Shown: positions 48,438 to 57,774, numbered from the stretch's first letter. The stretch: DNA of 64,000 nucleotides from Sulfolobus sp. S-194 (GCF_012222305.1 NZ_CP035730.1:2073501-2137500), one strand, 5' to 3'. Translations and numbers: made by a program. Notes: generated by a model not told the origin, from the sequence alone.

Positions 48438-48976
48438 ATTTTTAGTATACTCAGTAAGATATAAATAATTGTAACTATGGCTATACAGATATTAATCATT
48501 CTACTTAGATCCTTTTTAACATTTATATAAGACAAGAGAAAACCTACTAAAAAAATCCCTAAAGAAGATACTATCACGAATAAAATTATATAGATTGATC
48601 CTAAGAGAAAACCTACTTCTGAGGCTAGTACTGCAACAATAATTTTTGAAGGAGTTATTGCAAAAGCCCCTTGAAGTATGCCAGATCCTAAAGACTTTGA
48701 CACATTAAATTCAAATTCCTTTCCTACTATCTCTCCATAAAGTAAAATTGCAGAAAATCCTAACCCTATAATATTACCAATTAATTCCAATTCTGGAATT
48801 ATTGAAAGTATAATTACTAGGGGTAATGCTATCAATGCAAAGCCAATTCCATGAGAGAGACCAAATACTGCATAATCCCTCCTACTTTTCATTAATCTTA
48901 ATGTTACAATGTGATCTGGTTCAAAAGCATGAGATAATGCTAATGCTAAAACAACTACAAATATTATGAGTGGCAC
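48434..48976 (-). CDS. NiCoT/UreH-like metal permease, short
   Basis: A 180-residue protein with about five TM helices. Helix 1 contains HAFEPDH (residues 16-22), matching the H-x4-D-H metal-binding motif of NiCoT nickel/cobalt permeases, and GLSHGIGFALI follows near residue 38, comparable to their second His motif. It is shorter than NiCoT (300 or more residues), nearer to the UreH/RcnA-like small members. It probably moves Ni2+ or Co2+ across the membrane. No urease or hydrogenase genes are near. Confidence 0.65.
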   Translation of the reverse strand: MPLIIFVVVLALALSHAFEPDHIVTLRLMKSRRDYAVFGLSHGIGFALIALPLVIILSIIPELELIGNIIGLGFSAILLYGEIVGKEFEFNVSKSLGSGILQGAFAITPSKIIVAVLASEVGFLLGSIYIILFVIVSSLGIFLVGFLLSYINVKKDLSRMINICIAIVTIIYILLSILKI

Positions 48977-49132
48977 GATTACTCATTTTTAACGGAAAAT
49001 AAAAAACATGAGTGAGAACCTTCACGACTTATACTCACACCATTATTAATGATAAAACTTCATTCTGTTTTAAAAAATTTTAAAAAGTAATAATTAAAGC
49101 TTAAATTTGACACCAAACAATTAAGTTTTGCA

Positions 49133-50287
49133 ATGACTGAGAATAGAAATAGCTTGATCTTAGCTTCGATTATTTTAGTCCTTATGACAGTATCAGCGAG
49201 ATCAGTAAACAACATGGTAACTACAACTGTACCCCTTTTAGGAAAATACATTCTCTCCTTGCCAGATTCTGTTGTAGGACTTTTGTCCACGGTCATGTTT
49301 GCCTTCACTTTTCTTTCAACATCTTATCTCAATCCTAGATTAAACGCACAATTTAGAAGAAAAGTGTTTATAGCATCTAACTTAATAATAGCACTTTCAC
49401 TGGTCTTATTTAGTTACTCAAACGTTCTAACTATCTGGATAATTTCAGCACTAGCAGGTTTAGTTTTTGGCTTTATAATGCCAAACTTAGTTACAGCAGC
49501 TAGTTTAACAAAAGATAAGAGATCAGCAGAGAGATTATTATCACTATACTCTACGAGTTTAAGCCTAAGTTTAATCATAGGTCCCGCTTTGGAGTCTTAC
49601 TTGTTAACAATGTTTAACTATAGACAAATTTTCCTTTGGTTCTTACCATTAGCTATTCTAGGAACCATAGTTTCCTTTAACATAAAATTCCCTGATGTAA
49701 AAAGGGAAGAATCTGGGATTTCTGTGCTTAAAAATAAGGGGTTAATTGCATCTATCTTATCAATAACTACCTATAATGTACCATTTGCAGCATTTACAAC
49801 GTTCTTAGCAATTTTGGCAAAAGAAAGGTTCGACTTATCCAACTTTCAAGCTTACTCAGTCTTTCTACCTTTCTATATTATATCATTTTTAACTAGGTTA
49901 TCAATGACTATAAGACCATTTAGGGATTTAAGAATGCCTTTGTTAGTTTCAATACTTATTACCATAATGGGTCTAATAGGAATATTATATGCTCCTTCAT
50001 ATGCAATGTTTCTAGTTGTGATAGCACTATTAGGAATTCCTCACGGCTCAATATTCCCAATGTCGACAATAATGATAAGTAGGGCAACAAGGATAGAAGA
50101 AAGAAATGCAGTAAACTCCTACTTCTTAGCTTATAACAATATATTATTCCTTTTAATTCCAGCTATTGTGGGTTTTATAGCAATCTTTATAGGATTAACC
50201 TTAGCTATTACTTTATTAGTAATCCCCGTGGTTTTGTCAGCAGTGCTTTTCTTTAAGATGTTTTGGAATGACGAGATCACAAGATAA
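49133..50287 (+). CDS. MFS transporter, 12 TM
   Basis: A 384-residue protein with 12 predicted helices, an amphipathic loop after helix 2 (NPRLNAQFRRKVFIAS) and IMPNLVTAASLTKDKRSAERLLSLYST in the centre region. These features are generic for the major facilitator superfamily; no specific substrate signature is seen. It is a single gene with a promoter of its own, divergent from the metal-permease gene. Confidence 0.78.
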   Translation: MTENRNSLILASIILVLMTVSARSVNNMVTTTVPLLGKYILSLPDSVVGLLSTVMFAFTFLSTSYLNPRLNAQFRRKVFIASNLIIALSLVLFSYSNVLTIWIISALAGLVFGFIMPNLVTAASLTKDKRSAERLLSLYSTSLSLSLIIGPALESYLLTMFNYRQIFLWFLPLAILGTIVSFNIKFPDVKREESGISVLKNKGLIASILSITTYNVPFAAFTTFLAILAKERFDLSNFQAYSVFLPFYIISFLTRLSMTIRPFRDLRMPLLVSILITIMGLIGILYAPSYAMFLVVIALLGIPHGSIFPMSTIMISRATRIEERNAVNSYFLAYNNILFLLIPAIVGFIAIFIGLTLAITLLVIPVVLSAVLFFKMFWNDEITR

Positions 50288-50379
50288 AGGTTAATAAGTT
50301 TTCATCTTTTATATGATAATAATTAAATATCTAAACCCTTTCAAATTAAATATTAGTAATATTTTCAATAAATATTAAA

Positions 50380-50631
50380 TTATCTATTATCTTTTAACTC
50401 CTTTTCCATCTTAAACAATGTATTAATCCCTAGCCATTTAGCCGTGGTAATAACAGATGAGTCAACTATAGAAATAGAATTATTACACTTTATCTTAACA
50501 ATCTCGTCAGTAAAATCTAATGCGTTAACTACCTTTAAATAACTTGAATCTAAAAGTTTCATAATAAGTTCTATGGCTTTATCTATCTTATTTCTTTTAC
50601 ATATAACATAAGTTAACTCAATGACTACACT
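50380..50631 (-). pseudogene. vapC (PIN-domain toxin) remnant, 5' end lost to an IS
   Basis: Minus-strand reading gives the C-terminal two thirds of a PIN-domain protein: about 20 residues before the Met at 50562 (VICKRNKIDKAIELI), then MKLLDSSYLKVVNALDF, and SIVDSSVITTAKWLGI with the late catalytic Asp. The 5' part is replaced at about 50632 by the end of an IS remnant. No start codon fits the truncated frame. The VapB-like fragment at 52587-52703 on the same strand may be its former partner. Confidence 0.6.
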
Positions 50632-50812
50632 GTTGTCTCACCGGTTAACCCTAACGAGTCCTTTCGTTCCTCACTGAGGGATAGGCTAGTTAGGTTCAAG
50701 AGAGCAATAAAGGCTGTAAATAGGAGCATAAACATGATGATGTACTCCATAGCATTAGTCTTATGGGAGAGAAAGCTTATCCCAAAATTTGTAGCTTAAT
50801 GACGACATTATG
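50632..50812 (+). mobile_element. IS remnant: 3' end of a transposase gene, copy 1
   Basis: Encodes the last 50 or so residues of a transposase, ending ...NRSINMMMYSIALVLWERKL then IPKFVA and a TAA, followed by the IS end TAATGACGACATTAT. The same end occurs on the minus strand at 52396-52590 and at 58760-58926. The IS family is not recognised with certainty. Its 5' part is gone. The fragment interrupts the vapC remnant. Confidence 0.75.
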
Positions 50813-50866
50813 TCCACACTCATAAAAGTAAAGTTATTAAATTAAATTTTAGTAATAATTTGTAGT

Positions 50867-51625
50867 ATGCCTTCAATTTCCATTTGGCTTAACTCAGAGG
50901 ATTATAAGCACCTTGAAGAACTTTCCAAATTACTTAACAGAAAACCAAGCAGAGTAATAAAAGAAATATTAGAGGATAAAATCTCATTTAAAGGCATTGA
51001 GAACCATTACTCTATAGTAAAAGAATTATACAAATGGTATTATTACGAAGGAAATGGAATATCTAGTGAAAAATACATTAGAAGAATATTAAAAAAGAAA
51101 AATATAGAGGCAATTCTCAGCATAATTAGCCTTCATGACGACATTAGAGCGATATTTAAGACACTAGGTACTTTAATGCTAATTGTCTCACTAAAATCTT
51201 ATGCTAATATACCAGAAGAAAACTTCTCATTATTAAAGTTACTAAAATATGATTTGATAGAGGATATTAAGCACATTAAAGTGCACTCTGTTCCATTACT
51301 ATATTCTAAAATTTTATGGACTAGATGTATTGAAAAAATAAGAGAATTATCTATTAATAAAGCTAAAAGCTGGGAGTGCTTAGCGTTTACTGCTGGATTA
51401 TTTGCTGTAATGATTTTAGGTCAAGAGACTCCAGATGAAATATATGCCAAATACGGTTTAAATGACTTCGAAAAAGAGTGGAAAGAATTGTTTACTCAAA
51501 TGATTAAAATAGTAAGTACAGAAGAGAAACTAGTACCCAAATGTGCAATATGTAAGAATATATTACAGGGTGTTAAATGCATATGTGGAAGTACAGAATT
51601 TTACCTTGAAGATGCACTTATTTGA
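50867..51625 (+). CDS. RHH-domain protein with C-terminal zinc ribbon
   Basis: A 252-residue protein. The N-terminal 45 residues look like a ribbon-helix-helix DNA-binding domain (SISIWLNSEDYKHLEELSKL). The middle is helical. The last 30 residues contain a four-Cys ribbon, CAICKNILQGVKCICG. Such a fusion could be a transcription regulator, but the long helical centre is unusual and I cannot name the family. It lies together with the carbonic anhydrase gene between two inverted IS ends. Confidence 0.65.
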   Translation: MPSISIWLNSEDYKHLEELSKLLNRKPSRVIKEILEDKISFKGIENHYSIVKELYKWYYYEGNGISSEKYIRRILKKKNIEAILSIISLHDDIRAIFKTLGTLMLIVSLKSYANIPEENFSLLKLLKYDLIEDIKHIKVHSVPLLYSKILWTRCIEKIRELSINKAKSWECLAFTAGLFAVMILGQETPDEIYAKYGLNDFEKEWKELFTQMIKIVSTEEKLVPKCAICKNILQGVKCICGSTEFYLEDALI

Positions 51626-51645
51626 AAGAAAAAGAAGGCTAAAAA

Positions 51646-52260
51646 TTATTCCTTAACTACTGTTCCGTGCTCAAATCTAGAAGTTATCTCGTAAATCCTT
51701 TGATGAGGTTTCCTCAACCTATGAGTCTCAACTTCATATACATAAGTACTAATTGTCACATTTTTAGGAATTAAGGGATGATTCCTAAGTATCTCAGCGT
51801 TCTTTAGTGCTATATCATCTGGACTATTAGTTCCTAGGTCTTTAAAGAATTTAAACCATTTAATAAAATCAGTATCGCTGCTCAATTTCAGTGAAGGTAA
51901 TAAGGGATCTATCTGAAGTTCACTTACCTTAATTCCCTTATCTAAGAAGTACTTAGCTACCTCATCTCCAGTAAACCTTAACATTCCGCAATCTGTGTGG
52001 GTTACAATTATTATCTCTTTAGTTCCGAAGAAATTAGTGGTTAATGCAGCAGATCTTATTGCATCATCAGTAACTATTCCACCAGCATTCCTATAAATGT
52101 GTGCATCTTCTGGCTTAATACCCAAAACCTCCTCTATATGAACTCGTTCATCCATACAAGTCAATACCCACAGCCTTCTGTCATTTGGAATTCCTTTTAA
52201 CCTCCTTAAACTATAATCCTCTCTTCTTTTAATCTCCTCATCAAGATATTCTGAGAGCAC
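51646..52260 (-). CDS. Beta-class carbonic anhydrase
   Basis: A 204-residue enzyme. Zinc ligands are C35, H88 and C91, and the Asp37-Arg39 dyad is in CMDER, with HTDCGM at 88-93. It interconverts CO2 and bicarbonate in the cytoplasm, which would feed the carboxylases of the 3-hydroxypropionate/4-hydroxybutyrate cycle. The gene is convergent with the RHH/zinc-ribbon gene, and both sit between inverted IS ends. Confidence 0.9.
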   Translation of the reverse strand: MLSEYLDEEIKRREDYSLRRLKGIPNDRRLWVLTCMDERVHIEEVLGIKPEDAHIYRNAGGIVTDDAIRSAALTTNFFGTKEIIIVTHTDCGMLRFTGDEVAKYFLDKGIKVSELQIDPLLPSLKLSSDTDFIKWFKFFKDLGTNSPDDIALKNAEILRNHPLIPKNVTISTYVYEVETHRLRKPHQRIYEITSRFEHGTVVKE

Positions 52261-52395
52261 GTTTCTCCCATTTATATTTTATGTAAACTTTCCACTATTA
52301 CTTCATCCTACAGAAAATATATGTTCCTATAACATTTAAAAACTAATTAGGTAATTTATCGATTAGTATAAAATAATTATTCTAGTTAATATTCC

Positions 52396-52590
52396 ATAGT
52401 GTCGTCATTAAGCTACAAATTCAGGGATTAGCCTTCTCTCCCATAAGACTGGCGCTATGGAGTACATCATCATGTTTATGCTCCTATTTACAGCCTTCGT
52501 TGCCCTCTTAAACCTAACAAGCCTATCCCTCAGTGAGGAACGAAAGGACTCGTTAGGGTTAACCGAGAAGAGGCTAGGCTTGACCTTCAT
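52396..52590 (-). mobile_element. IS remnant: 3' end of a transposase gene, copy 2 (inverted relative to copy 1)
   Basis: About 150 bases match copy 1 at close to 90% by eye, in inverted orientation. The frame encodes MKVKPSLFSVNPNESFRSSL and so on to LIPEFVA, and the end reads TAATGACGACACTAT on the minus strand. The two 3' ends face each other and enclose 50813-52395. Confidence 0.75.
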
Positions 52591-52703
52591 TTTGTCAGCA
52601 ATTGAGGGTCTTTCTTAGTTCTTTTATTCTCTAAGTAAAGGGTTATTAAATATTTTATTGTGTCGTTTAAACTAACCCTTTTACCTTTACTCAATTGCAA
52701 TTC
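52587..52703 (-). pseudogene. Degenerate VapB-like antitoxin fragment
   Basis: Minus-strand reading gives ELQLSKGKRVSLNDTIKYLI and LYLENKRTKKDP, then LLTK and a stop. It resembles part of a ribbon-helix-helix antitoxin and is preceded by a stop in frame, so it is incomplete. It abuts copy 2 of the IS end. The remaining bases 52704-53004 show no gene I can support apart from the promoter of the vapBC pair. Confidence 0.35.
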
Positions 52704-53022
52704 AGTGCAATTTCAACTAACTTATTCTTCACATCTTTACTTAACTCTTATAACTTCAGTTACAAATAAGAAATCATAACCTATGTATATGAAGTTTATT
52801 GTGTATACTTAATATAAACTAGAAATTTCTAAGAGGTAAGAGTGATCTGCCTTCTTTATTCGTTTTGTAATTAATCTCCATGTATCTAAAATCAGTATAT
52901 GTATAAAGAAAGTAACCATCGTAGTATCATCTAATTGGCAGAATTCTACGTGATAGAACAATGTAATATATTTATTACATGAGCGTAAATTTTATAATAT
53001 ACGAATGTCCTATTTTTTACAT

Positions 53023-53283
53023 ATGCCTATAATTAGTATAAGAATAGATGAGAAGTTGAAGAAGAAGATGGATGAGTTGAGTTATATAAATTGGAGTGAG
53101 ATAATAAGGAGAAAGATAGAAGAGGTAATTGAGGAAGAAGAAGAGAAGAGAAAAGGAAAAAGAAAAGATTATAAGAAGATTGCTGAGGCTTCAGTTAGAT
53201 CTTATGAATTTTTCTTAAATTATGGCGGTAAGAGTTCGGAAGAAATTATAAGGGAATGGAGAGACAAGAATTGGCAGTTGTAG
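53023..53283 (+). CDS. VapB-type antitoxin (ribbon-helix-helix)
   Basis: An 86-residue protein from the ATG at 53023; the frame is open to 53005, but MPIISIRIDEKLKKKMDEL is the usual VapB start and a TTTATAATA TATA box lies about 28 bases before it. The N-terminal strand-helix-helix should bind the operon operator; the C-terminal half is acidic and basic helix that would wrap the toxin. It overlaps the vapC gene by 28 bases. Confidence 0.85.
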   Translation: MPIISIRIDEKLKKKMDELSYINWSEIIRRKIEEVIEEEEEKRKGKRKDYKKIAEASVRSYEFFLNYGGKSSEEIIREWRDKNWQL

Positions 53284-53681
53284 ATGCTTCAGTTGTAATA
53301 AAATGGTTTGTTAATGAGAATTATAGTAAAGAAGCGTTAATTCTTAAGGAGGCATATGTGAAAGGCTTAGAGGATTTACTAGCACCTTGTATTCTTCCCT
53401 TTGAAGTGCTAAACGGGTTAAAGTATACTTATAGTCTGGGAGAAAAGGAACTGGAAGAGGTAGGGAAAATTTTATCCGATTTTCAGATAACGCTTTACGG
53501 ATTCGAAAATATATTGGACGAAATGGTTTCCTTATCTCTTAGATACGGTATAACAATATATGATGCAGCATATATAGCATTGGGTAAGGTTCTCAACGAG
53601 AAAGTTTATACTGCTGATGAAAGACTTATTAGAAAAGTCAAAGAATTACCTTTCGTAATTCATATAAAGGACTATAAATAA
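53256..53681 (+). CDS. VapC-type PIN-domain toxin ribonuclease
   Basis: A 141-residue PIN protein with the acidic catalytic set D10 (VVDASVVIKW), E50 (PFEVLNGL), D103 (IYDAAYIAL) and D121 (TADERL). It is an RNase inhibited by the overlapping VapB. All catalytic residues are kept, unlike the remnants at 50380 and 59468. Confidence 0.9.
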   Translation: MERQELAVVDASVVIKWFVNENYSKEALILKEAYVKGLEDLLAPCILPFEVLNGLKYTYSLGEKELEEVGKILSDFQITLYGFENILDEMVSLSLRYGITIYDAAYIALGKVLNEKVYTADERLIRKVKELPFVIHIKDYK

Positions 53682-53719
53682 CAATAAATAATTCAACTTT
53701 ATAATTTTTCCTTCTTAAA

Positions 53720-54703
53720 TTAATAAACCTCTTTAATGAATTTCTTAGCTGTTTCAGTATCAATTTTAATGGGATTACCGCTGTTATTAACTAAATTGAC
53801 GAAAACATCAACATACTTTAAGGCATCTTCTAACTTAGTATACTCACCTAATTTTTTTCTTATACCAAGTTCTATCAGAAATCTTTCCATAAATTCGTAT
53901 AATGGAGTATCATTAGTTTCGATTTCTCGTAACTTATTTTTAGCAATATTATAGTTTAACTTTATTGCATAAGGAAGTGAAATACAGGACGTGATACCAT
54001 GAGGAATATTATATCTTGGACCATATACATATCCAAAAACATGACTTAACCCCATCCTTACATATCTCATTGTCAAGGATGATAACCATGTGCCTATTTG
54101 ACATAATCCCCTATTCTCGAGGGAATCTACATCTCTTAAACATGTTATCAACTTTTTAAATCCTTCAATTGCTAATGAATCTGTAAAAGGATTTGAATCC
54201 TCGGAATATAACGCTTCTATTGCGTGGTCTATTGCCCTCACTCCACTTGCTATAAGTAACCATTTAGGTGTTTCAAGTGTAGCTCTTGGATCTAATATTA
54301 CTAAATCTATGTCTTTTCCTGGCTTACTTCTCTTTAACCCTTCAGATGTAAAACCACCAAATTGTGTATGTTCTGCTCCAGCAAGTGTTGTGGGTATTGC
54401 TATGTAATAGCCTTGGAAGATTATTTTTATACCATCAATAATGCTACCACCACCCAAACCTATAACAGTATCGTAATTAGAGAGAACTTTGGCTAATTTA
54501 TTTACATCATCTTCTGGTGTATGTTGTCTTGGTCCTTCCATAACATCACCTTTAATTAAGCTCGATATTTTTGATAACAATTTACTATTCAATAAACTTC
54601 TAGTTGTAACAATTGCTACTTTTTTACTCTCCACATTACTTAACCATTCAAGAGCATCATTACCATATATAACTTGAGTTTTAGGATATTGTAATTTAAA
54701 CAC
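53720..54703 (-). CDS. Maleylacetate-reductase-like / iron-containing alcohol dehydrogenase
   Basis: A 327-residue protein of the iron-ADH superfamily. The nucleotide loop is GLGGGSIIDG near 80 and the PTTLAGAEHTQFGGFT block near 108-123 resembles maleylacetate reductases. Later His-containing motifs are DHAIEALYSED, SHVFGY and IPHGITSC. Maleylacetate reductases act at the end of catechol/hydroxyquinol catabolism, which fits the aromatic genes that follow. It is on the opposite strand from most of them and has no TCAAACTTGTTTGA-like box that I found. Confidence 0.78.
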   Translation of the reverse strand: MFKLQYPKTQVIYGNDALEWLSNVESKKVAIVTTRSLLNSKLLSKISSLIKGDVMEGPRQHTPEDDVNKLAKVLSNYDTVIGLGGGSIIDGIKIIFQGYYIAIPTTLAGAEHTQFGGFTSEGLKRSKPGKDIDLVILDPRATLETPKWLLIASGVRAIDHAIEALYSEDSNPFTDSLAIEGFKKLITCLRDVDSLENRGLCQIGTWLSSLTMRYVRMGLSHVFGYVYGPRYNIPHGITSCISLPYAIKLNYNIAKNKLREIETNDTPLYEFMERFLIELGIRKKLGEYTKLEDALKYVDVFVNLVNNSGNPIKIDTETAKKFIKEVY

Positions 54704-55251
54704 ATAGATATTTTTGCGGTAACAAATATATTTTTAACATTTATTAGGAAATCGTGTACTCATAATTCTTATGAATCGTCTAGTTAATATCTATTCCTAA
54801 TTTTAGAATAAATAATAAGATATAGCAGAACTAAACTGCAATTTTTATAATATAAGTTATGTTTCTTTAAAAACTATTAAGTTATTCATTCTATGTAAAA
54901 TCTTGAATATTTTTATAATAAATTAGTTATTTTTACTAGTTATAACACTCTTCTTTTTTGTATTATTAAATTGTGACCGGTTATAGTTTAAAGAGTGGCA
55001 ATATTTTTAAAATCATATAAGATCTTTTAGTATCTTAAGAAGAAGACCTTAGCTCTTAAAGCCTCATAAAGTATAACAAATTATGTTTAACATAGGTTCG
55101 TTTTTCTCATATAGTTATTTTATTGCAGATACTAATCGATTAAATGAAGTCGTAGAACTTATGATATACTAGAATAGAACAGCAAGTCCCTATATTTTTA
55201 TTTCACTTGTAAAATCATTATTAGTAATTAGAAAATATTAAAAAATCTATC
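54704..55251. other. 548-bp stretch without recognisable gene
   Basis: AT-rich DNA with no credible frame, RNA fold or repeat that I could support. It includes the promoter of the gene at 53720 (minus strand) near 54704-54740. Part of it may be decayed coding sequence, but nothing is identifiable. Confidence 0.6.
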
Positions 55252-55674
55252 TCATTCTTTAGGTATTATTCTCAGTGCATATTGAGCTATTTCCATATCT
55301 TGCTCTGCGGTTCCGCCAGAAACACCAATACCTCCTATTACTTGTCCTTTATATATTATCGGAAAACCACCTCCAAATATTATTAATCTAGGCACTTTAG
55401 GGAACCCCATGGCTAACGGAGGATTATCTTTTAACATGCTATACCATTCATGTGTAGGAATCCCGAAACTTACAGAAGTCCAGGCTTTATCAATTGCGAT
55501 TTGTATTGTCAAAATAGGTGCACCATCCATTCTTTTAAATGCTTTTAACTCTCCTCCCTCATCAACAATTGCAATAGATACTTTTATTCCCAGTTTTTTT
55601 GCTTTTTTTACAGCTTCATTCATAATAGAATCTGCTATTTCATCTGAAATACCAAGTTTATTAATTATATTCAT
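55252..55674 (-). CDS. HbpS/GlcG-like (DUF336) protein
   Basis: About 140 residues of the GlcG/HbpS family: VSIAIVDEGGELKAFKRMDG near 34-53 and the Gly-rich IGGIGVSGGTAEQDMEIAQY at the C-terminus. Members bind haem or corrinoid and occur in many aromatic and glycol operons, role unclear. The frame is open to a GTG at 55710, but the ATG at 55674 has a TATA-like ATTTTATTTT about 26 bases before it and fits the family start. A palindromic box lies just upstream of that TATA, shared with the divergent dioxygenase gene. Confidence 0.85.
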   Translation of the reverse strand: MNIINKLGISDEIADSIMNEAVKKAKKLGIKVSIAIVDEGGELKAFKRMDGAPILTIQIAIDKAWTSVSFGIPTHEWYSMLKDNPPLAMGFPKVPRLIIFGGGFPIIYKGQVIGGIGVSGGTAEQDMEIAQYALRIIPKE

Positions 55675-55711
55675 TAATTCTTTTGTTAATGTAGTGAAAA
55701 ATAAAATCACC

Positions 55712-55725
55712 TAAAACTTGTTTGA
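55712..55725. promoter_or_regulatory. Palindromic regulatory box between HbpS and dioxygenase genes
   Basis: TAAAACTTGTTTGA, one mismatch from TCAAACTTGTTTGA. It lies 5-6 bases upstream of the TATA elements on both strands, so it could activate both genes. Confidence 0.7.
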
Positions 55726-55769
55726 GTAGGGTTTTTAATGTTAGGATAAAAACTATCTTTTGAAGTAGT

Positions 55770-56777
55770 ATGGTGAACAAGATATTATCACAACTAGTTA
55801 GTGTAGAGATTTTAACCCCTAAGATGGATGATACTTTATGGTTTTTCAAAGAGATTCTAGGACTTTATGAGGTAGGTAAGAAAGGAAGGTCTGTATATTT
55901 AAGGGGATGGGAGGACTGGTATACTTATAGCTTAAAGGTAACAGAATCAGATACTGCAGGCGTGAAAGAAATTGTTTGGAGAACCTATAGTGAACAAGAT
56001 TTACATGATGCTGTTAATATAATTAATTCTTATGGTTTAGGCCTCGGCTGGGATGAAGGAGAACCCGACATGGGTGTAGGAAGAGGATATAAATTCCTAT
56101 TACCAAGTGGTCAAATAGGCAAAGTAGTATGGGAAATGAAAACATGGAGAGCTTCTGGAATGTTAAGATCTGGTTATAAGGCTAGGCCAATGAAGAAACC
56201 AACTAAGGGTGTACAAGCTAAAGATCTTTCTCATATATTTCTCTTTGCATATAATGATGATTCATTAGCTAAATCAGTAGAACTATTAAAGAAGTTAACT
56301 TTCAAAGTGAATGAGATATTAAAAGAAGGAGATCATAAGATAGCATATTGGATGGCCGTTAATGGTACTGCACATGATTTAGCTATTGGTTTAGATCCTT
56401 CAGGCGTTCCAGGTAGACTAAACCATGTAACCTTTAATGTTGATTACGCTGATGACCTTTTAAGGGCAGCAGACTTTTACACAGATTATGGCATAGAAAT
56501 TGTGGGTGGACCATTAAGACACGGTATAACTGATAGTCATTCACTCTACGTCAAGGAACCTGGTGGAAATGTGATCGAATTATTACATGGAGGTTATATA
56601 AATACTGTACCAGATTGGGAACCAGTGACATGGGATACGAAAGAGGATGAAAATAGGTGGTTATTCTATTGGGGACATGTCAAAGAAGCTTTCTGGCATG
56701 GCAGCCCATTACCACCAAATAAAATCAGTGATGAATTAAAGGAAATAATTAGACAAAAATTGGGTGCAAAAATTTAA
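55770..56777 (+). CDS. Extradiol (catechol 2,3-) dioxygenase, VOC family
   Basis: A 335-residue two-domain VOC protein. The Fe(II) ligands are visible as H155 (KDLSHIFLF), H219 (GRLNHVTFNV) and E270 (GGNVIELLHGG). It cleaves catechols next to the hydroxyls, opening the ring to a 2-hydroxymuconic-semialdehyde-type product. It is divergent from the HbpS gene, sharing the palindromic box, and is followed by the ADC-family copies. Its substrate (catechol or a substituted catechol) cannot be read from sequence. Confidence 0.9.
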   Translation: MVNKILSQLVSVEILTPKMDDTLWFFKEILGLYEVGKKGRSVYLRGWEDWYTYSLKVTESDTAGVKEIVWRTYSEQDLHDAVNIINSYGLGLGWDEGEPDMGVGRGYKFLLPSGQIGKVVWEMKTWRASGMLRSGYKARPMKKPTKGVQAKDLSHIFLFAYNDDSLAKSVELLKKLTFKVNEILKEGDHKIAYWMAVNGTAHDLAIGLDPSGVPGRLNHVTFNVDYADDLLRAADFYTDYGIEIVGGPLRHGITDSHSLYVKEPGGNVIELLHGGYINTVPDWEPVTWDTKEDENRWLFYWGHVKEAFWHGSPLPPNKISDELKEIIRQKLGAKI

Positions 56778-56884
56778 TAAATCTTCATTCTTTTTATTCT
56801 ACATAAATACATATTATTTCGGATTAATATATATTAAATTGATTTTATTATTTTTCAATAAATTCAAGAATTGATAAAAAAACA

Positions 56885-56898
56885 TTAGACTTGTTTGA
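56885..56898 (+). promoter_or_regulatory. Palindromic regulatory box before the dead ADC copy
   Basis: TTAGACTTGTTTGA, two mismatches from TCAAACTTGTTTGA, immediately followed by a TATA-like ATAAAATGTTTATTTA. It retains the promoter plan of the active genes although the gene behind it is broken. Confidence 0.6.
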
Positions 56899-56920
56899 TA
56901 AAATGTTTATTTACAGTCTT

Positions 56921-57727
56921 ATGAATATAACTATATGCTCTAAAATTCAAATAACAAATTCACATTACCTCCAACTAAGAGTGGGAAATCTCAAATAGTA
57001 TTTCCTCCACCGTGGCATTACGGAGTAACCTAGATTGTAGTTCATGAGAAATTTATTAAAGAATCCGCTAATAACGTGCTTCCTAATTTCCTTACAACTG
57101 ATGGTGAAGGCTGGGTTTACATAGCGGAGCTCATATCAATGTCAGATAGCAGTTGGGATTACATGCATCAAGATCCAGATTTAGTCCAATACATGGAAGG
57201 AGCTATAGGATTAAAGGTGAATTTTGAAGGGAAAAACTATCCTTACTTCCCCTTTATGTAGGTAGTTAAGGATTGGACATTAGTAAGGAGATGACTAGAC
57301 GGTTACCCTAAAAAGATAGCAAAAATAGCCATAACGAAATTACATCCCTTACTTCCGAAATACAATAAGCCAGAAGCTGGATTAAAAATTAGGAGGATAT
57401 GTAGTAAGGGGAGTAGGAATAATGTTTAGATTATAAGTCAAGCTTGAAGATAAGACAAATTCAAATTCAGTAAGAGAAATCCTGGGACTGTTTTTAAACA
57501 TCAGAAGATTTGCAAGTAGAGGATTTATATGAGGTAGTAAGTAAAGTTAGAGATGAGAGTGTATTAGGAGAAATATGGAAATGTAAAGTTAATCTAGGAT
57601 TAAGAGGATATGAAATAACGAAGTTAATGTGCAGAAGATTGAAAAAGTACTTGGTTATTATTACACTATGTATTTTAAAGTAACTAAAACCCAGTTATTG
57701 AGTAAAAGAGTGGCTAATCTAATATAG
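56921..57727 (+). pseudogene. Dead copy of an ADC-family gene
   Basis: Successive frames match the intact gene at 57811 in order: FTLPPTKSGKSQIV near 56960, then [20 protein letters not shown] (57076-57135), [18 protein letters not shown] and a YYY-rich end near 57650. Several stops (for example after PYFPFM at 57261) and at least two frameshifts break it. Its own promoter box survives. It is a tandem duplicate that has decayed. Confidence 0.85.
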
Positions 57728-57760
57728 CTATTAGTTTAATTTTTACACAAACTTAAGTGG

Positions 57761-57774
57761 ACAAACAAGTTTTA
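57761..57774 (+). promoter_or_regulatory. Palindromic regulatory box before the ADC-family gene
   Basis: ACAAACAAGTTTTA, a looser fit on either strand, about 6 bases upstream of CGTTTATAAAC (TATA) and 36 bases before the ATG at 57811. Confidence 0.6.

Noticed and set aside
50811-50829. GTCCACACTC plus TAAAAGT next to IS copy 1, like the MITE right end
   Set aside because: Only about 17 bases, with no partner end near; too short to call a second MITE copy.
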